Source: Pirellulaceae bacterium
GTDB taxonomy: Bacteria > Planctomycetota > Planctomycetia > Pirellulales > Pirellulaceae
Direction: 5' to 3'
DNA: 56,665 nucleotides
NCBI GenBank assembly: GCA_016784735.1
Contig: JADHUC010000018.1
Location: 1-56,665, forward strand
The notes under the pieces are model-generated. The model did not search any database. It had not been told where the DNA came from and saw only the letters and a list, made by a program, of their open reading frames with translations. This document shows positions 18,690 to 29,383 of this stretch, piece after piece. The translations under genes and the position numbers were made by a program. Each line of letters starts with the position of its first letter. The first letter of the stretch is position 1.

Positions 18690-19439
18690 TCACCGTCCGT
18701 CGCGCAGCCGGTCTCCTAAGAAATTGTCTAGCTCGGCAATGGCGTAGATCTTTTTCGCGGTCTCTTCAAACGGATATTCGACTCGACGAAATCGAACGGT
18801 CTGATCCTCCTGGATGACGTAGCAGGATCGCGGGTCTCCATCGCGAGGCTGGCCCACGCTACCCACATTGATCATCGCCTTGCGGTCTCCCAGTTGGCAC
18901 ACGTCGCCGATCTCGTCCGGCCGGCGAAAGAAACAATCCTCGGTCAGTACGCCGGGCACGTGTGTGTGGCCCTGGAAGCAGTATTGCTCGATGATGCAAA
19001 AGATCTTCTCGACTTTGCGCGGGTTATGAATGTCCTCGGGAAAAACGTACTCGTTCAACGGGTTGCGCGGCGACCCATGTACGTACATGAAGCCGTTCTC
19101 GCGAACGGTGCGGGGGAGTTCGCAGAGGAAGTCCCAGCGTTTCAAACTCGTTTCCCTATCTCCCGAAGAAGATTCCAGTTGGTCGCGCGTCCAAAAGATC
19201 GCCTTCTCGGCCCCGCTGCTGAACCCCTCGGGATCGAACAAAGCACCCTGATCGTGGTTCCCGAGCACAGCCTCGTCGAACTCGATCGCCATATCTAGAC
19301 ACTGGCACGGGTTGGGCCCGTACCCGATGATGTCGCCCAGGCAGAAGATCTCGGACACCTCTTCGGATTCGATGTCTGCCAGAACTGCGCTTAGGGCTTC
19401 CAGATTGCCGTGAATATCGCTGATGATCGCTCTTTTCAA
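18690..19439 (-). CDS. Metallophosphoesterase family protein (copy 1)
   Basis: 249 aa, starting at TTG. Calcineurin-like phosphoesterase motifs are complete: SDIHGN (DxH), [12 protein letters not shown] (GD), LGNHD (GNHD), and the C-terminal FQGHTHVPG (GHxH), giving the two-metal site. The size and the WTRDQL / FVHGSPRNP segments resemble the YfcE/MJ0936-like class of small phosphodiesterases. The true substrate is unknown. It is a tandem duplicate of the next gene upstream (19467-20219) with 27 bp between them, so they are probably co-transcribed. It sits downstream in the same direction as the fatty-acyl-AMP ligase. Confidence 0.9.
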   Translation of the reverse strand: MKRAIISDIHGNLEALSAVLADIESEEVSEIFCLGDIIGYGPNPCQCLDMAIEFDEAVLGNHDQGALFDPEGFSSGAEKAIFWTRDQLESSSGDRETSLKRWDFLCELPRTVRENGFMYVHGSPRNPLNEYVFPEDIHNPRKVEKIFCIIEQYCFQGHTHVPGVLTEDCFFRRPDEIGDVCQLGDRKAMINVGSVGQPRDGDPRSCYVIQEDQTVRFRRVEYPFEETAKKIYAIAELDNFLGDRLRDGR

Positions 19440-19466
19440 GCCAACAGCCCTTCTTTTTTTGGGGGT

Positions 19467-20219
19467 CTATCGGCCGGCGTGCAACCGATCGCCCAGCATG
19501 TTGTCCAGGCTCTCCGTAGCGTAGATCTTCTCGGAGACAACGTCGATAGGGTATTCGACGCGTCGAAACAGGACGCGATCTTCGTCGAGTATCACATAGC
19601 ACGAACGCGGATCATTGTCGCGAGGCTGACCAACGGAACCGACGTTGATCATCGTCTTGTCGCCAGTCAATTGATACTCGTACCCACAATCTTCCGGCGT
19701 GATGAACTCCATGTGCGACGTGAAGACGCCCGGTATGTGCGTGTGCCCCTGAAAGCAGTAGTTTTCAAAGAGGTTGAACAGCGCTTCCATCTTGCGCTGA
19801 TTATATACGTCCTCCGGAAACACGTATTCGTTGGTCGGTTCGCGAGGCGACCCGTGGACGAACGTCATGGAATCCTCTGTCCGCGATCTCGGCAACTCGC
19901 CAAGGAAATCCCAGCGGGAATGAACGCGGTTGGCTCCTCCGGGGCCGTCGTCGAGTTGCTCGCGTGTCCAGTACACGGCGCGCAGGGCAACGGGATTGAA
20001 GCCGTCTGGATCAAAAAGGGCAGCTTGATCGTGGTTTCCCAAGATGGTGGCCTGGCATAATGTCATCACCTCGTCCAGACATTCGCAGGGATTTGGCCCG
20101 TACCCGATGATGTCCCCCAGGCAGTAGATGTCCGAGACGCCGTTACTGCGCACGTCGTCGAGCACCGCGCGAAGCGCCTCCAAGTTTCCATGAATGTCGC
20201 TAACTAGTGCTCGCTTCAA
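19467..20219 (-). CDS. Metallophosphoesterase family protein (copy 2)
   Basis: 250 aa, also starting at TTG (LVSDIHGN after MKRA). All metal-binding motifs are present: [20 protein letters not shown] and GHTHIPG. It is very similar along its length to the downstream copy, including [18 protein letters not shown] and [20 protein letters not shown], so this is a recent or well-conserved tandem duplication. A GAAAGGG Shine-Dalgarno lies upstream of the TTG. Substrate unknown. Confidence 0.9.
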   Translation of the reverse strand: MKRALVSDIHGNLEALRAVLDDVRSNGVSDIYCLGDIIGYGPNPCECLDEVMTLCQATILGNHDQAALFDPDGFNPVALRAVYWTREQLDDGPGGANRVHSRWDFLGELPRSRTEDSMTFVHGSPREPTNEYVFPEDVYNQRKMEALFNLFENYCFQGHTHIPGVFTSHMEFITPEDCGYEYQLTGDKTMINVGSVGQPRDNDPRSCYVILDEDRVLFRRVEYPIDVVSEKIYATESLDNMLGDRLHAGR

Positions 20220-20340
20220 GACTTGCGCCCTTTCTGGTTACGCCCACAGCATACTGATCACCCATGTCGCTGCCCGCTTGGCGTAGACACAAACACGTTA
20301 ATATAGTCCGGCGCTTCCTGAGGGTGCAATATCCCAGGAA

Positions 20341-20380
20341 CTACGAGTTCGAAGGCAGCCTTCCAAGAAGGCAACCGTAG
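20341..20380. repeat. REP-like element flanked by CTACG/CGTAG
   Basis: Element bounded by CTACG and CGTAG with an internal GAAGGCAGCCTTC hairpin, in the gap between the phosphoesterases and the fatty-acyl-AMP ligase. Shares the terminal GTAG/CTAC feature with the other REP-like elements in the window. Confidence 0.45.
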
Positions 20381-20426
20381 GGTAACAGTAGGAATTCACC
20401 AATCAGCTTAGCTTTCCGGCAGCCGC

Positions 20427-22253
<1,827 letters not shown>

Positions 22254-22333
22254 TCAGGCATAGGGCGAGCAGCGGGTGCGGGGATGGTCCAATCGGCAGA
22301 GGCGGGACGCCCAGAGTTTACGAAAGACCAAGT

Positions 22334-22339
22334 ATTATA
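22334..22339 (-). promoter_or_regulatory. Putative -10 element for the fatty-acyl-AMP ligase
   Basis: TATAAT on the minus strand, 150 nt upstream of the GTG start at 22184. No clear -35. Tentative. Confidence 0.3.
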
Positions 22340-22408
22340 ATAGGTTACCACGAAGCGTCGTCGTCGGCAAACCGGCTTATCCTCATTCGTTCGATCAGCG
22401 CAAAAGTA

Positions 22409-22446
22409 ACGGTCTGTCCGGCAAGGAGATCCGGACAGACCGTTTG
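22409..22446 (-). terminator. Intrinsic terminator-like hairpin
   Basis: Perfect stem (CGGTCTGTCCGG / CCGGACAGACCG, 12 bp, plus AA/TT extension) with a 9-nt loop, ending 27 nt downstream of the stop of the cysteine-rich gene at 22474. On the minus strand it is followed by a T-rich run (TTACTTTTGC). Confidence 0.75.
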
Positions 22447-22473
22447 TCGTCGTAGCCTTAAGGCCAAGCCAAC

Positions 22474-23409
22474 TTAGCGGACCAAGTTGGTGCTCGCGTG
22501 AATAACACGACGTTGGCTTCTCAGGAAAGCAGAGGGATCGACAACCGGAGCCGGGGGCGCCGGAGCCTCTTCAACTGCTTCAGTTTCTACTTTGCCTTCG
22601 GCACCGCAGCCGCACTTGGCCTCGGCACCACATTTGGCTTCGCCGCCCTTTTCGCCGCAACCCTTACCCTTAGACTTGCAGGCGAAGATCCGCTCCAAGA
22701 GGGAAGGACCGCAGCAAGACTTCTTCTGTGCAGCGCCACCCTTTTGCTCGGCACCGCACTTCGGGTCTTTGGCTCCGCAGCCCTTGTCGGCGCCGCAGCC
22801 TTTGCCAAAGTTGAACAGCGGCCGGCGGGAGCAGCCCTTCTGCTCTGCGCCACCCTTTTGCTCAGCACCGCACTTCGGGTCCTTGGCGCCACCCTTCTGC
22901 TCAGCACCGCACTTCGGGTCTTTGGCACCACAGCCCTTGTCGGCGCCGCAGCCTTTGCCAAAGTTGAACAGCGGTCGGCGGCAGCAGCCTTTCTGCTCCG
23001 CGCCACCCTTTTGCTCAGCACCGCACTTCGGGTCCTTGGCACCGCCCTTTTGCTCGGCACCGCACTTCGGGTCCTTGGCTCCACAGCCCTTGTCGGCGCC
23101 GCAGCCTTTGCCGAAGTTGAACAGAGGTCGGCGGCAGCAGCCTTTCTGCTCCGCGCCACCCTTCTGCTCGGCACCGCACTTCTGTTTGGCGCCACCCTTC
23201 TGTTCGGCACCGCACTTCTGCTCAGCACCGCCCTTCTTCTGGCAAGCTTTCTGTGCGCACTTTCCTTTGGCCGCGCAGCCGTCGTCACACTTGGCGTCGC
23301 AGCCACAGTCACTTATTCCAAGCATTCGGTCCAACAAGTTGAAGCCGAAGCTCTGGGTACTCAAACCGAGGCCGAGCACCAACGATGCAACAAGAATGTT
23401 CCACTTCAT
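22474..23409 (-). CDS. Exported cysteine/lysine/glycine-rich repeat protein
   Basis: 311 aa. A signal peptide (MKWNILVASLVLGLGLSTQS) is followed by a region of very biased composition (residues 35-270), dominated by Cys, Lys, Gly, Ala and Gln. Its core is a 51-residue unit that starts GCCRRPLFNFGKGCGADKG and continues GCGAKDPKCGAEQKGG; units begin at residues 90, 141 and 192 (the third is truncated and has Cys-Ser for Cys-Cys). The tail is Pro/Ala-rich and ends with LRSQRRVIHASTNLVR. AAGGAG precedes the ATG. Plausible roles are metal binding, redox buffering or a cross-linked surface layer; none is proven. No homologue family is known to me. Confidence 0.75.
   Translation of the reverse strand: MKWNILVASLVLGLGLSTQSFGFNLLDRMLGISDCGCDAKCDDGCAAKGKCAQKACQKKGGAEQKCGAEQKGGAKQKCGAEQKGGAEQKGCCRRPLFNFGKGCGADKGCGAKDPKCGAEQKGGAKDPKCGAEQKGGAEQKGCCRRPLFNFGKGCGADKGCGAKDPKCGAEQKGGAKDPKCGAEQKGGAEQKGCSRRPLFNFGKGCGADKGCGAKDPKCGAEQKGGAAQKKSCCGPSLLERIFACKSKGKGCGEKGGEAKCGAEAKCGCGAEGKVETEAVEEAPAPPAPVVDPSAFLRSQRRVIHASTNLVR
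22735..23142. repeat. 153-bp tandem repeats within the cysteine-rich gene
   Basis: Almost three copies of a 153-bp unit (51 codons), with shorter 18-30 bp internal repeats coding GAEQKGG and KDPKCGAEQKGG. Copies are nearly identical in DNA, suggesting recent expansion or homogenisation. Confidence 0.85.
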
Positions 23410-24008
23410 CGAGCCATGTCTCCTTTACAATGGAACAGGTTAAATCGAACTGGCGCCGTCTTCCGTGTGAGCCGTGGGGTGGGTCGATGTCGCCTCCACG
23501 GTGGTTGGCTTCATCAGTACCTTGTACTGGCCCGCCTGGCCAAGCGGACCCATCTGGGTCGGTCTGTTGCGGGTGGCCCATCGGGGGTGGTATGTGGAAC
23601 CTCCGAATCATACGGCAGGTAACGCCAGAACCGGTCGAGCCATTCCTTGACTCGATTTAGTCCGCCGGTTGGTTTGACACGAGGCTTAACGCTTCCGGCG
23701 ATGGCCTAACGCGCCAACTGACATCTACGGTATCGGCCCTGCCAGCAGAAACCCTTGAGGCTTCGAAACATATTTTCAGCAAAAGGCTTATGACGAATCC
23801 TTGCCGGAAATGCGGACGTTGTGGGATGGTAAAACTGTAACGATTTTGCGGGCCATTGCTGACGAGAAAACCCAGAGAGTAACGGCCAAACAGGCACACG
23901 CGGCGAAGTATATGGTTGGTTGCGATCGCCAAGCAGTGTACTCTGTGGTTGTGTCCGGGTTGCGAAAGAGACGTTGTTTACACACGGCAGTTGAGCCCCT
24001 TGACTGAT
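23410..24008. other. Intergenic region, about 600 bp, no gene recognised
   Basis: Divergent region between the cysteine-rich gene (minus) and the RNase HII-like gene (plus). Short frames exist on both strands but none has both a ribosome site and recognisable sequence. Presumably holds both promoters and long 5' leaders. Confidence 0.5.
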
Positions 24009-24974
24009 ATGTCTTTTCTAATCGGCACGGACGAGGCCGGCTACGGCCCAAATCTTGGTCCATTGGTCATCTCCGCGACGGTGTGGAGTGTGCCGGATGA
24101 GGTGGCCAGCGGTGACCTTTACGATTGGCTAGACGAGGTCGTCTGTCGAAAGCCATCTCGAAAGCGCGAACCGTCGCGCATTCCGATCGCAGATTCAAAG
24201 GCGCTGTATAAGCCCGGAGGTGGACTGCGCAGCCTCGAGTACGGTATCCTGTCCACGCTCGCGACAATCGGGGCCAAGCCGGATACGTGGCGTGGGCTGT
24301 GGAGGTCGATCGCAGCCGACGCTCAACGATCCATGCCGGCGATACCTTGGTACGACGGCTTCGACCGGGACCTGCCTGCAGACGCCGATGCCCAGCGACT
24401 GGAATACCTCTCCGAACGGTTCCAGCGGCGAATGTCTGAAATCGGCGTCCGCCTGGTCGCGGTGTGTTCGGATGCCGTTTTTCCCGAGCGGTTCAACGAA
24501 CTGGTCGATCAGCTTGGCAGCAAAGGAACGGTATTGTCTCGCCTGACTATCAACCTTGTCAAACAACTGATGGCAACCCTTGGCGATCAGGCGATCTTGG
24601 TGCAATGTGACAAACATGGCGGCCGCAACAAATATGGCCCTTTGCTCCAAGATGCCTTTCCGGACTACCTTGTCGAAATCCGCGGTGAAGGACGATCGCA
24701 AAGCGTCTACCGGTGGGGGCCTCCGCAGCGACGAATCGAGGCACGCTTTGTCGCCAAGGGCGAGAGGTTCTTGCCGTCCGCCCTGGCCTCGATGATGTCC
24801 AAGTACCTGCGCGAACTGGCGATGATGGCATTCAATCAGTTTTGGAAGAAGCATGTGCCTGGCTTGAGACCTACAGCCGGTTATCCCGCTGATGCCCGTC
24901 GTTTCAAAGCAGACATAGCGGCCTGCCAGACGCGGCTGCAGATAACCGACCGGATGCTTTGGCGAAATCGCTGA
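24009..24974 (+). CDS. RNase HII-like protein
   Basis: 321 aa from MSFLIGTDEAGYG. Similar in layout to RNase HII, which nicks RNA:DNA hybrids: TDEAGYGPNLGPLVIS (the DEAGxG motif, Asp8/Glu9), IADSKALY (the DSK motif, residues 62-64), VQCDKHGG (Asp201), SALASMMSKYLREL (equivalent to the ASxxAKxxRD helix) and AGYPADARRF (the GYP/GYGT block). It is longer than bacterial RNase HII (about 200 residues), with an insert at residues 70-190 of no clear homology. The catalytic carboxylates appear kept, so activity is plausible, but it may be a divergent family with its own role. A long possible leader frame begins at 23916; the Met chosen starts the conserved fold. Confidence 0.7.
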   Translation: MSFLIGTDEAGYGPNLGPLVISATVWSVPDEVASGDLYDWLDEVVCRKPSRKREPSRIPIADSKALYKPGGGLRSLEYGILSTLATIGAKPDTWRGLWRSIAADAQRSMPAIPWYDGFDRDLPADADAQRLEYLSERFQRRMSEIGVRLVAVCSDAVFPERFNELVDQLGSKGTVLSRLTINLVKQLMATLGDQAILVQCDKHGGRNKYGPLLQDAFPDYLVEIRGEGRSQSVYRWGPPQRRIEARFVAKGERFLPSALASMMSKYLRELAMMAFNQFWKKHVPGLRPTAGYPADARRFKADIAACQTRLQITDRMLWRNR

Positions 24975-25163
24975 TTCCGTCGCTGGACGTATCCGGCTCT
25001 TTTCGCGAACGTGCATGCTAGCAGTGTCCGTTTCGGCCTTGCCGTGTCCGTTTCAATTCCGTAGACTCCCTTGCCATTTTGTATCGACGGGCGCGGTGAC
25101 CTTCGAACAGATCCGCCAGACTGTCGGAAAATCCGGAATGTGACAGAACCGCGGACGGTAGCG

Positions 25164-25232
25164 ACGCGTAGGAGTAGTCGTGGCCGAACTCGTGAGAATT
25201 CGGGGGCCAGAAGTCTCACGACTTGTGCTACC
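25164..25232. repeat. REP-like element (GTAG...GTGCTACCG)
   Basis: Element running from GTAGCGACGCGTAGGAGTAG to CACGACTTGTGCTACCG, with nested imperfect palindromes GAACTCGTGAGAATTC and AGTCTCACGACT. It has the GTAG/CTAC termini of the other dispersed elements in this window. I remember similar sequences from other planctomycete genomes. Confidence 0.55.
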
Positions 25233-25438
25233 GGCAAAGTCATGCGGCATAGGCTGCAGAACCGCACGAGGCGCTGATCATCGGTACAAGGAGGTCGCAC
25301 TGTTTTTCGGTTGAATCGTCGACGGGTGCCGGTCGATAACGGGAGTGCTTTCATCAACGCGTTCGCGATGTCAACTCCCCAGCCATGGACAGCGCTCATC
25401 GACATGGAAAGCGACGCCGATCTTGGGACGCTGTAACG

Positions 25439-25444
25439 TATAAT
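25439..25444 (+). promoter_or_regulatory. Putative -10 element for flgM
   Basis: Consensus TATAAT (CGTATAATATGG), about 93 nt upstream of the flgM start. No convincing -35 at the usual spacing, so possibly an extended -10 or coincidental. Confidence 0.35.
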
Positions 25445-25536
25445 ATGGGATGAGATCTTGCATGGGGTCGTGTAGCGAGTGATGATGTACGATCATCCAT
25501 GCAATCTTCACTGGTAAATGGGGGAGAAGCAAAACG

Positions 25537-25818
25537 ATGGAAATTCAGGGTGTAGCCCATCTTCATGGCGCTCAGCCGATTAACGGCCCGCATAAGGTTC
25601 AAGCTTCCGATCCGACTCCGCAGGCCGAAGCCTGGATGGGCGTTGACGAGCTGGACATTTCACAGGAAGCGGACTTGGTGGACCGCGTGAGTGATCTGCC
25701 CGACATCCGCGCCGATCGCGTGGCCGAGGTCCGGGCCGAGATCGCGGCAGGCGTCTACGAGACGGACGAGAAGCTGGATATCGCGCTGGGACGCCTACTG
25801 GACGAGATAAGCGGCTGA
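25537..25818 (+). CDS. flgM: Anti-sigma-28 factor FlgM
   Basis: 93 aa. FlgM binds the flagellar sigma factor FliA (sigma-28) and holds it inactive until the hook is complete and FlgM is exported. The N-terminus MEIQGVAHLHGAQPINGPH is the planctomycete form of FlgM, and the C-terminal helices (VDRVSDLPDIRADRVAEVRA, DIALGRLLDEI) contain the IRxxxVxxxRxxI sigma-binding signature. A GGAGAAG Shine-Dalgarno lies about 9 nt upstream. It stands alone, without flagellar neighbours, and is followed by fur after 103 bp. The host is therefore probably flagellate at some stage. Confidence 0.85.
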   Translation: MEIQGVAHLHGAQPINGPHKVQASDPTPQAEAWMGVDELDISQEADLVDRVSDLPDIRADRVAEVRAEIAAGVYETDEKLDIALGRLLDEISG

Positions 25819-25921
25819 CGCCCCGAAGCGTGGATGGATGCGCCACGCTTGAAATCGGCGGCGTTGGACTTAAAATCACATGTAGTTCTCAGTCCATCAC
25901 TCTGACCGCCGATCGAATGCT

Positions 25922-26425
25922 ATGCCTGAAGAGTATTCCCTAGGTTCGGTTCGCGTCTCTCTCACTCCTCAGGAGCGATTCGAGGAGTATCTTCAGAGCC
26001 GCGGAATGCGCAACACGGACCAGCGGCGGACTCTGGTCGAACATATTTTCAGCCATCACGACCACTTCGACGCCGACCAACTGATCGCATCGCTTCCGGC
26101 CAAGGGAGAAACCGGCTATGTTAGCCGGCCCACCGTCTATCGGGCTCTTTCCGAGTTTGTCGATGCCGGGTTGCTCCGCAAATTCGAATTGGCCGGCCGC
26201 GCCGTATACGAACATGACTACGGCTACCCGCAGCACGACCACCTGTACTGCAAGACCTGTCAGAGGCTGTTCGAGTTCAAGAGCGACGAATTGGTCGATT
26301 TACGCAACCGCGTGGCCAAGGATCACAGCTTCCGCGTAACAGGACACCGTCTGATCATCCACGGCATCTGCGACGAGTGCGCCAAGTCGAGACGGCGTAC
26401 GAGACGCAAAGTGGATCTGGTGTAA
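25922..26425 (+). CDS. Fur-family transcriptional regulator
   Basis: 167 aa. Winged-helix metalloregulator: DNA-binding part about residues 15-95 (RNTDQRRTLVEHIF, VSRPTVYRALSEFVDAGLL), dimerisation part with HDHLYCKTCQRLFEF, and a structural-zinc second pair CDECAK near the C-terminus. The spacing CxxC...CxxC and HHDHFDADQL fit Fur/Zur/PerR; which metal it reads cannot be decided by eye. The C-terminal tail is Arg/Lys-rich. No clear ribosome site precedes the ATG. The Uma2-type gene follows 19 bp downstream and may be co-transcribed. Confidence 0.88.
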   Translation: MPEEYSLGSVRVSLTPQERFEEYLQSRGMRNTDQRRTLVEHIFSHHDHFDADQLIASLPAKGETGYVSRPTVYRALSEFVDAGLLRKFELAGRAVYEHDYGYPQHDHLYCKTCQRLFEFKSDELVDLRNRVAKDHSFRVTGHRLIIHGICDECAKSRRRTRRKVDLV

Positions 26426-26444
26426 AACTAGAGGAGGAAGTCTG

Positions 26445-27077
26445 GTGACGTCTCAAGAAAACGTTCAGTTGCAGGATGTCCCGCACGGCGAGTCATCGCT
26501 GCACGTGCCGGTTCAGCCGGATCCGCCACTGACGCCGGAGGACTTGCTGAACCATCCAGAGGAAGAAAGGTTCGAACTGGTTGACGGAGAACTCGTGGAG
26601 CGAAAAGTGAGTTCAAAATCAAGTTGGATTGCAGGTGAGTTGTTTGGGCTGCTGCGTGACCACTGCAAGCGAGAAGATCTCGGCTGGGTTTGGCCTCCGG
26701 ACAACGGCTTTCAGTGTTTTGCGGATTCGCCGAGAACGGTCCGAAAGCCGGACGTGTCTTTCGTTGCCAAGGACCGTCTGCCGGACGGCCCAAGTGGCGG
26801 CTACGAGAAGGTTGTCCCGGACTTGGTGGTGGAGGTACTCTCACCCAACGATCTGGCGCTGGAGGTCAACGCCAAGATCGAACTGTTCCTGCACGCGGGT
26901 GTGCGGATCATCTGGGTGATTGATCCCGAGGTACGGACCGCCGCCGTCTACCGTTCGGACGGGTCGACGTCTCGTCTGCGGTTCGGCGACGAGTTGGACG
27001 GCGAGTCGGTCATCTCCGGGTTTCGCTGCAACATCAGTGCGCTGTTTCCGCCTGTCGGCGAGGAGTCGCCTGCGTAA
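26445..27077 (+). CDS. Uma2 family (DUF820) putative restriction-like endonuclease
   Basis: 210 aa, GTG start with a strong GAGGAGGAAG site. Fits the Uma2/DUF820 family, with a PD-(D/E)xK nuclease fold: ERFELVDGELVE near the N-terminus, RKPDVSFVAKDR (the catalytic Asp region), LVVEVLSPND (catalytic Glu) and AKIELFLHAGVRIIWVIDP (Lys-containing helix and strand). The family is highly expanded in cyanobacteria and planctomycetes; its biological role remains uncertain, so 'nuclease' is a fold-based call. It lies directly downstream of fur. Confidence 0.85.
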   Translation: MTSQENVQLQDVPHGESSLHVPVQPDPPLTPEDLLNHPEEERFELVDGELVERKVSSKSSWIAGELFGLLRDHCKREDLGWVWPPDNGFQCFADSPRTVRKPDVSFVAKDRLPDGPSGGYEKVVPDLVVEVLSPNDLALEVNAKIELFLHAGVRIIWVIDPEVRTAAVYRSDGSTSRLRFGDELDGESVISGFRCNISALFPPVGEESPA

Positions 27078-27094
27078 CGGAGCGCATCCGCCCT

Positions 27095-29326
27095 TCACTT
27101 GCCGATCAGCCAGGCGACGGCTGCGTTCCCGGCTTCGTCTTGCCCGCCGATAGTGACAAGGCTCTCCGCGTGCCCGCTTGCCTTGTAAGCAGCCGCGACC
27201 ACTTCTGGAACCTCTGGTCCCTCGCCGGCCAGCCACAACAAACCTGGCGCGGCGACGGCCAGCATTCCCGGCAGATCGTGATAACGCGCCCCGCCCGCCA
27301 AGAAGTCCGGACTGTGGATGTCCGAAACGTCGCCGAAGCGGAAACCGGCGGTGTCAATCGCAGCTCGCGTCACCGCATCGCGTGCCACCGCGCGTGCCGC
27401 GGCGGCCCAAGGGCCCGCGCCGTCAATTCCGACCAAATCGACTTGGTCCGCCGTGGGTTTACGGGTGCGAACGAAGCTGATTGTCGTCAATACGTCGTGA
27501 ACGCGTCGCGCAAACAGCGTGTGGTTGTAGCAGAACGTGTAGGCCGCCGCCTCGCGCGTGTTTTCGACTCGACGCGTCTTGTCAATCGGTTTACCGTCAG
27601 CGAGAAACTCGCCTTGGTACAGCAAATCGACGCCGACAACGGTCACGCCAGATTCCAACAATCGTCGAATGGTCGACTTTGGCTTGCCGTCCGCTTCGAA
27701 CAAGCCCGATTTGCCGTCCCGGTGAAGCCAGATGACCGCCCGGCCTTTCGCCTGCTTTGGGCGCAGTATGACGACGGGCAGTTGACTGCCTTGCTGTTTG
27801 TTTGACAACAGGCCGCAAACGGTCGCGCATAGGTCCCCGTCCGTCGTTGCCGTTTGCTCGAATTCGATATTGTCCGACTCCGGCAGGCCTTGGCCGATGA
27901 GCGCACGGATCGCTCCGCCAACGATGTCTTTGTAGCGATCCAACGACGTCTTGTCTTTCGGCGCGAGTGCGGTCAGTTGCTTCTGGGTGTCTTCGTGCCA
28001 CCAGCGAAGCAAACCACGCTCGAACTCTTCGCCACCATCGGGCTTCGGGTGCTCGTCGTCCCAAACGGTAAGCTCTTCGGGTGTCAGTCGCGCGAAGTCC
28101 TCCTCGACGATCGGCTCCTCGTGTCCCAAATGGAAATGCTTGTTCAGCCAATGGTACATGGCGGCGCGGCTGACGTAGTTGTAGTTGTGTTTGAAGTGCG
28201 TCGCCGAATGCAGCTTGGCGTGGCTCGGTGCACCAAGCAGTCTGTAGTGCTGCTGCAACTCCGGGAATCCCTTTGTGTCCATCTCTTTGGTCCAATCGTC
28301 GGCCGATGTCAAGCAAATTGGCTTGGGAGCGAACAGAGCGGCGAAGTCGACGTTGCCCGTGCCGACTCGCAACAGGCAAGAGTTTTCACAGGTACATCCG
28401 CCTTGCATCGCCGTGGAGACCATGACGGCGGGTACGGAAACTCGCACACGCGGATCCAACGCACTGATCATAAACGTCTGCGTGCCACCGCCGCTGGCGC
28501 CGGTCACGGCGATTCGTTCCGGATCGACGTCACTCAAACTGGTGATGAAATCCAGGGCTCTCGTGGAATTGTAGGTCTGCATGCCCATCACGGACTGCAA
28601 ATGGGACTCCGCCTGAGGGCTGAATAATCCCCAGCTTTCGCTCTTGTTCATCTCGGGGCGTTGTTTGGCAAAACGGTGAGCCAACTCGTAGGAGATCTGC
28701 ACGCTGTCTGCGTAGCCGATCATGTCGTAGTGGAACACGACACATCCCAGCCGCGCCAATTGCACGCAGCGAGCCTGCAGGGGACTTCGGCCTCCGTTTT
28801 CAAAACGTTCGGCACCTTGGACGATTTGTTGGCGGATGCCGTTCTCGCCAATATCATAGAATCGGCCGTTTGCCCAGTGGCCGTGCGGGCACAGTACGCC
28901 GGGGACCTTGCCCTTCGAGTTCTTCGGGCGGTACAGACTGCCGGTTACGTAGAATCCGGGGAAACTCTCGAAGTAGGCCTTCTCGATCGTGTACTCGCCT
29001 TGGTCGATCAAGCCATGGATCACTTGATTCAACGGCGTCTTCGTCGGCATGGGCAGAAGCCCCTGCGAAACGAGCGTCTGGCGTCGTAGTTCGTCAGCAC
29101 GCCGCTCCCACTCCTGCTTGGATTTTGGCGGCGTGAATGGGAAATAGCCATTCAGGTCCTTTAGCGGTTCCAACCGTTTGTCGGCCGGCAATTGGCCGGG
29201 AGGCAAGGCATGTGGGTCGGCCGCGGACACAAATCCCTGAACTGAGATGAGAAGCGATATCGCAAGCAGCCACCAGAAACGACGCAGGTGAATGCTACCG
29301 TAGGTTGTCTTGGGAAGGGTCGTCAT
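27095..29326 (-). CDS. Exported alpha/beta hydrolase (acetyl xylan esterase-like)
   Basis: 743 aa from MTTLPKTTYGS, preceded by AAAGGAG. The start gives a signal peptide (FWWLLAISLLISVQGFVSAA). The N-terminal half is an alpha/beta hydrolase related to acetyl xylan esterases: VLCPHGHWANGRFYD, VFHYDMIGYADSV, and a nucleophile elbow VTGASGGGTQTFM. The C-terminal half contains a second hydrolase-like unit (VIWLHRDGKSGLFEA, VTVVGVDLLYQGEF) with GIDGAGPWAAAARA in the elbow position, probably not catalytic in the same way because the Ser is missing. Such two-unit hydrolases are common in planctomycetes near DUF1501 genes. It is last in a same-strand run with the PPC, DUF1501 and DUF1553 genes. Confidence 0.82.
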   Translation of the reverse strand: MTTLPKTTYGSIHLRRFWWLLAISLLISVQGFVSAADPHALPPGQLPADKRLEPLKDLNGYFPFTPPKSKQEWERRADELRRQTLVSQGLLPMPTKTPLNQVIHGLIDQGEYTIEKAYFESFPGFYVTGSLYRPKNSKGKVPGVLCPHGHWANGRFYDIGENGIRQQIVQGAERFENGGRSPLQARCVQLARLGCVVFHYDMIGYADSVQISYELAHRFAKQRPEMNKSESWGLFSPQAESHLQSVMGMQTYNSTRALDFITSLSDVDPERIAVTGASGGGTQTFMISALDPRVRVSVPAVMVSTAMQGGCTCENSCLLRVGTGNVDFAALFAPKPICLTSADDWTKEMDTKGFPELQQHYRLLGAPSHAKLHSATHFKHNYNYVSRAAMYHWLNKHFHLGHEEPIVEEDFARLTPEELTVWDDEHPKPDGGEEFERGLLRWWHEDTQKQLTALAPKDKTSLDRYKDIVGGAIRALIGQGLPESDNIEFEQTATTDGDLCATVCGLLSNKQQGSQLPVVILRPKQAKGRAVIWLHRDGKSGLFEADGKPKSTIRRLLESGVTVVGVDLLYQGEFLADGKPIDKTRRVENTREAAAYTFCYNHTLFARRVHDVLTTISFVRTRKPTADQVDLVGIDGAGPWAAAARAVARDAVTRAAIDTAGFRFGDVSDIHSPDFLAGGARYHDLPGMLAVAAPGLLWLAGEGPEVPEVVAAAYKASGHAESLVTIGGQDEAGNAAVAWLIGK

Positions 29327-29383
29327 GGTCCGGCTCCTTTCGAGAGCGAGAAGGCTCTGCCGGCGGCTCGTGTCGGCTTCCAC

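Larger units (their letters stand above)
24975..25536. other. Intergenic region, about 560 bp, with a REP-like element
   Basis: No coding sequence recognised. Contains the REP-like element at 25164-25232 and a possible -10 box at 25439-25444 for flgM. Confidence 0.5.

Noticed and set aside
22735..23142. Regular DNA repeats that could suggest a CRISPR array
   Set aside because: Unit is 153 bp, a multiple of three, in frame and without variable spacers.
22498..23622. Long plus-strand frame (374 aa) opposite the cysteine-rich gene
   Set aside because: Mirror of the repetitive minus-strand gene; the minus frame has a signal peptide, ribosome site and terminator.
23657..23932. 91-aa minus-strand frame in the intergenic region
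   Set aside because: No ribosome site, no known motif.
24975..25536. Possible tRNA or riboswitch in the gap before flgM
   Set aside because: No cloverleaf, T-loop (GTTCGA) set or known riboswitch core; the structured part is a REP-like element.
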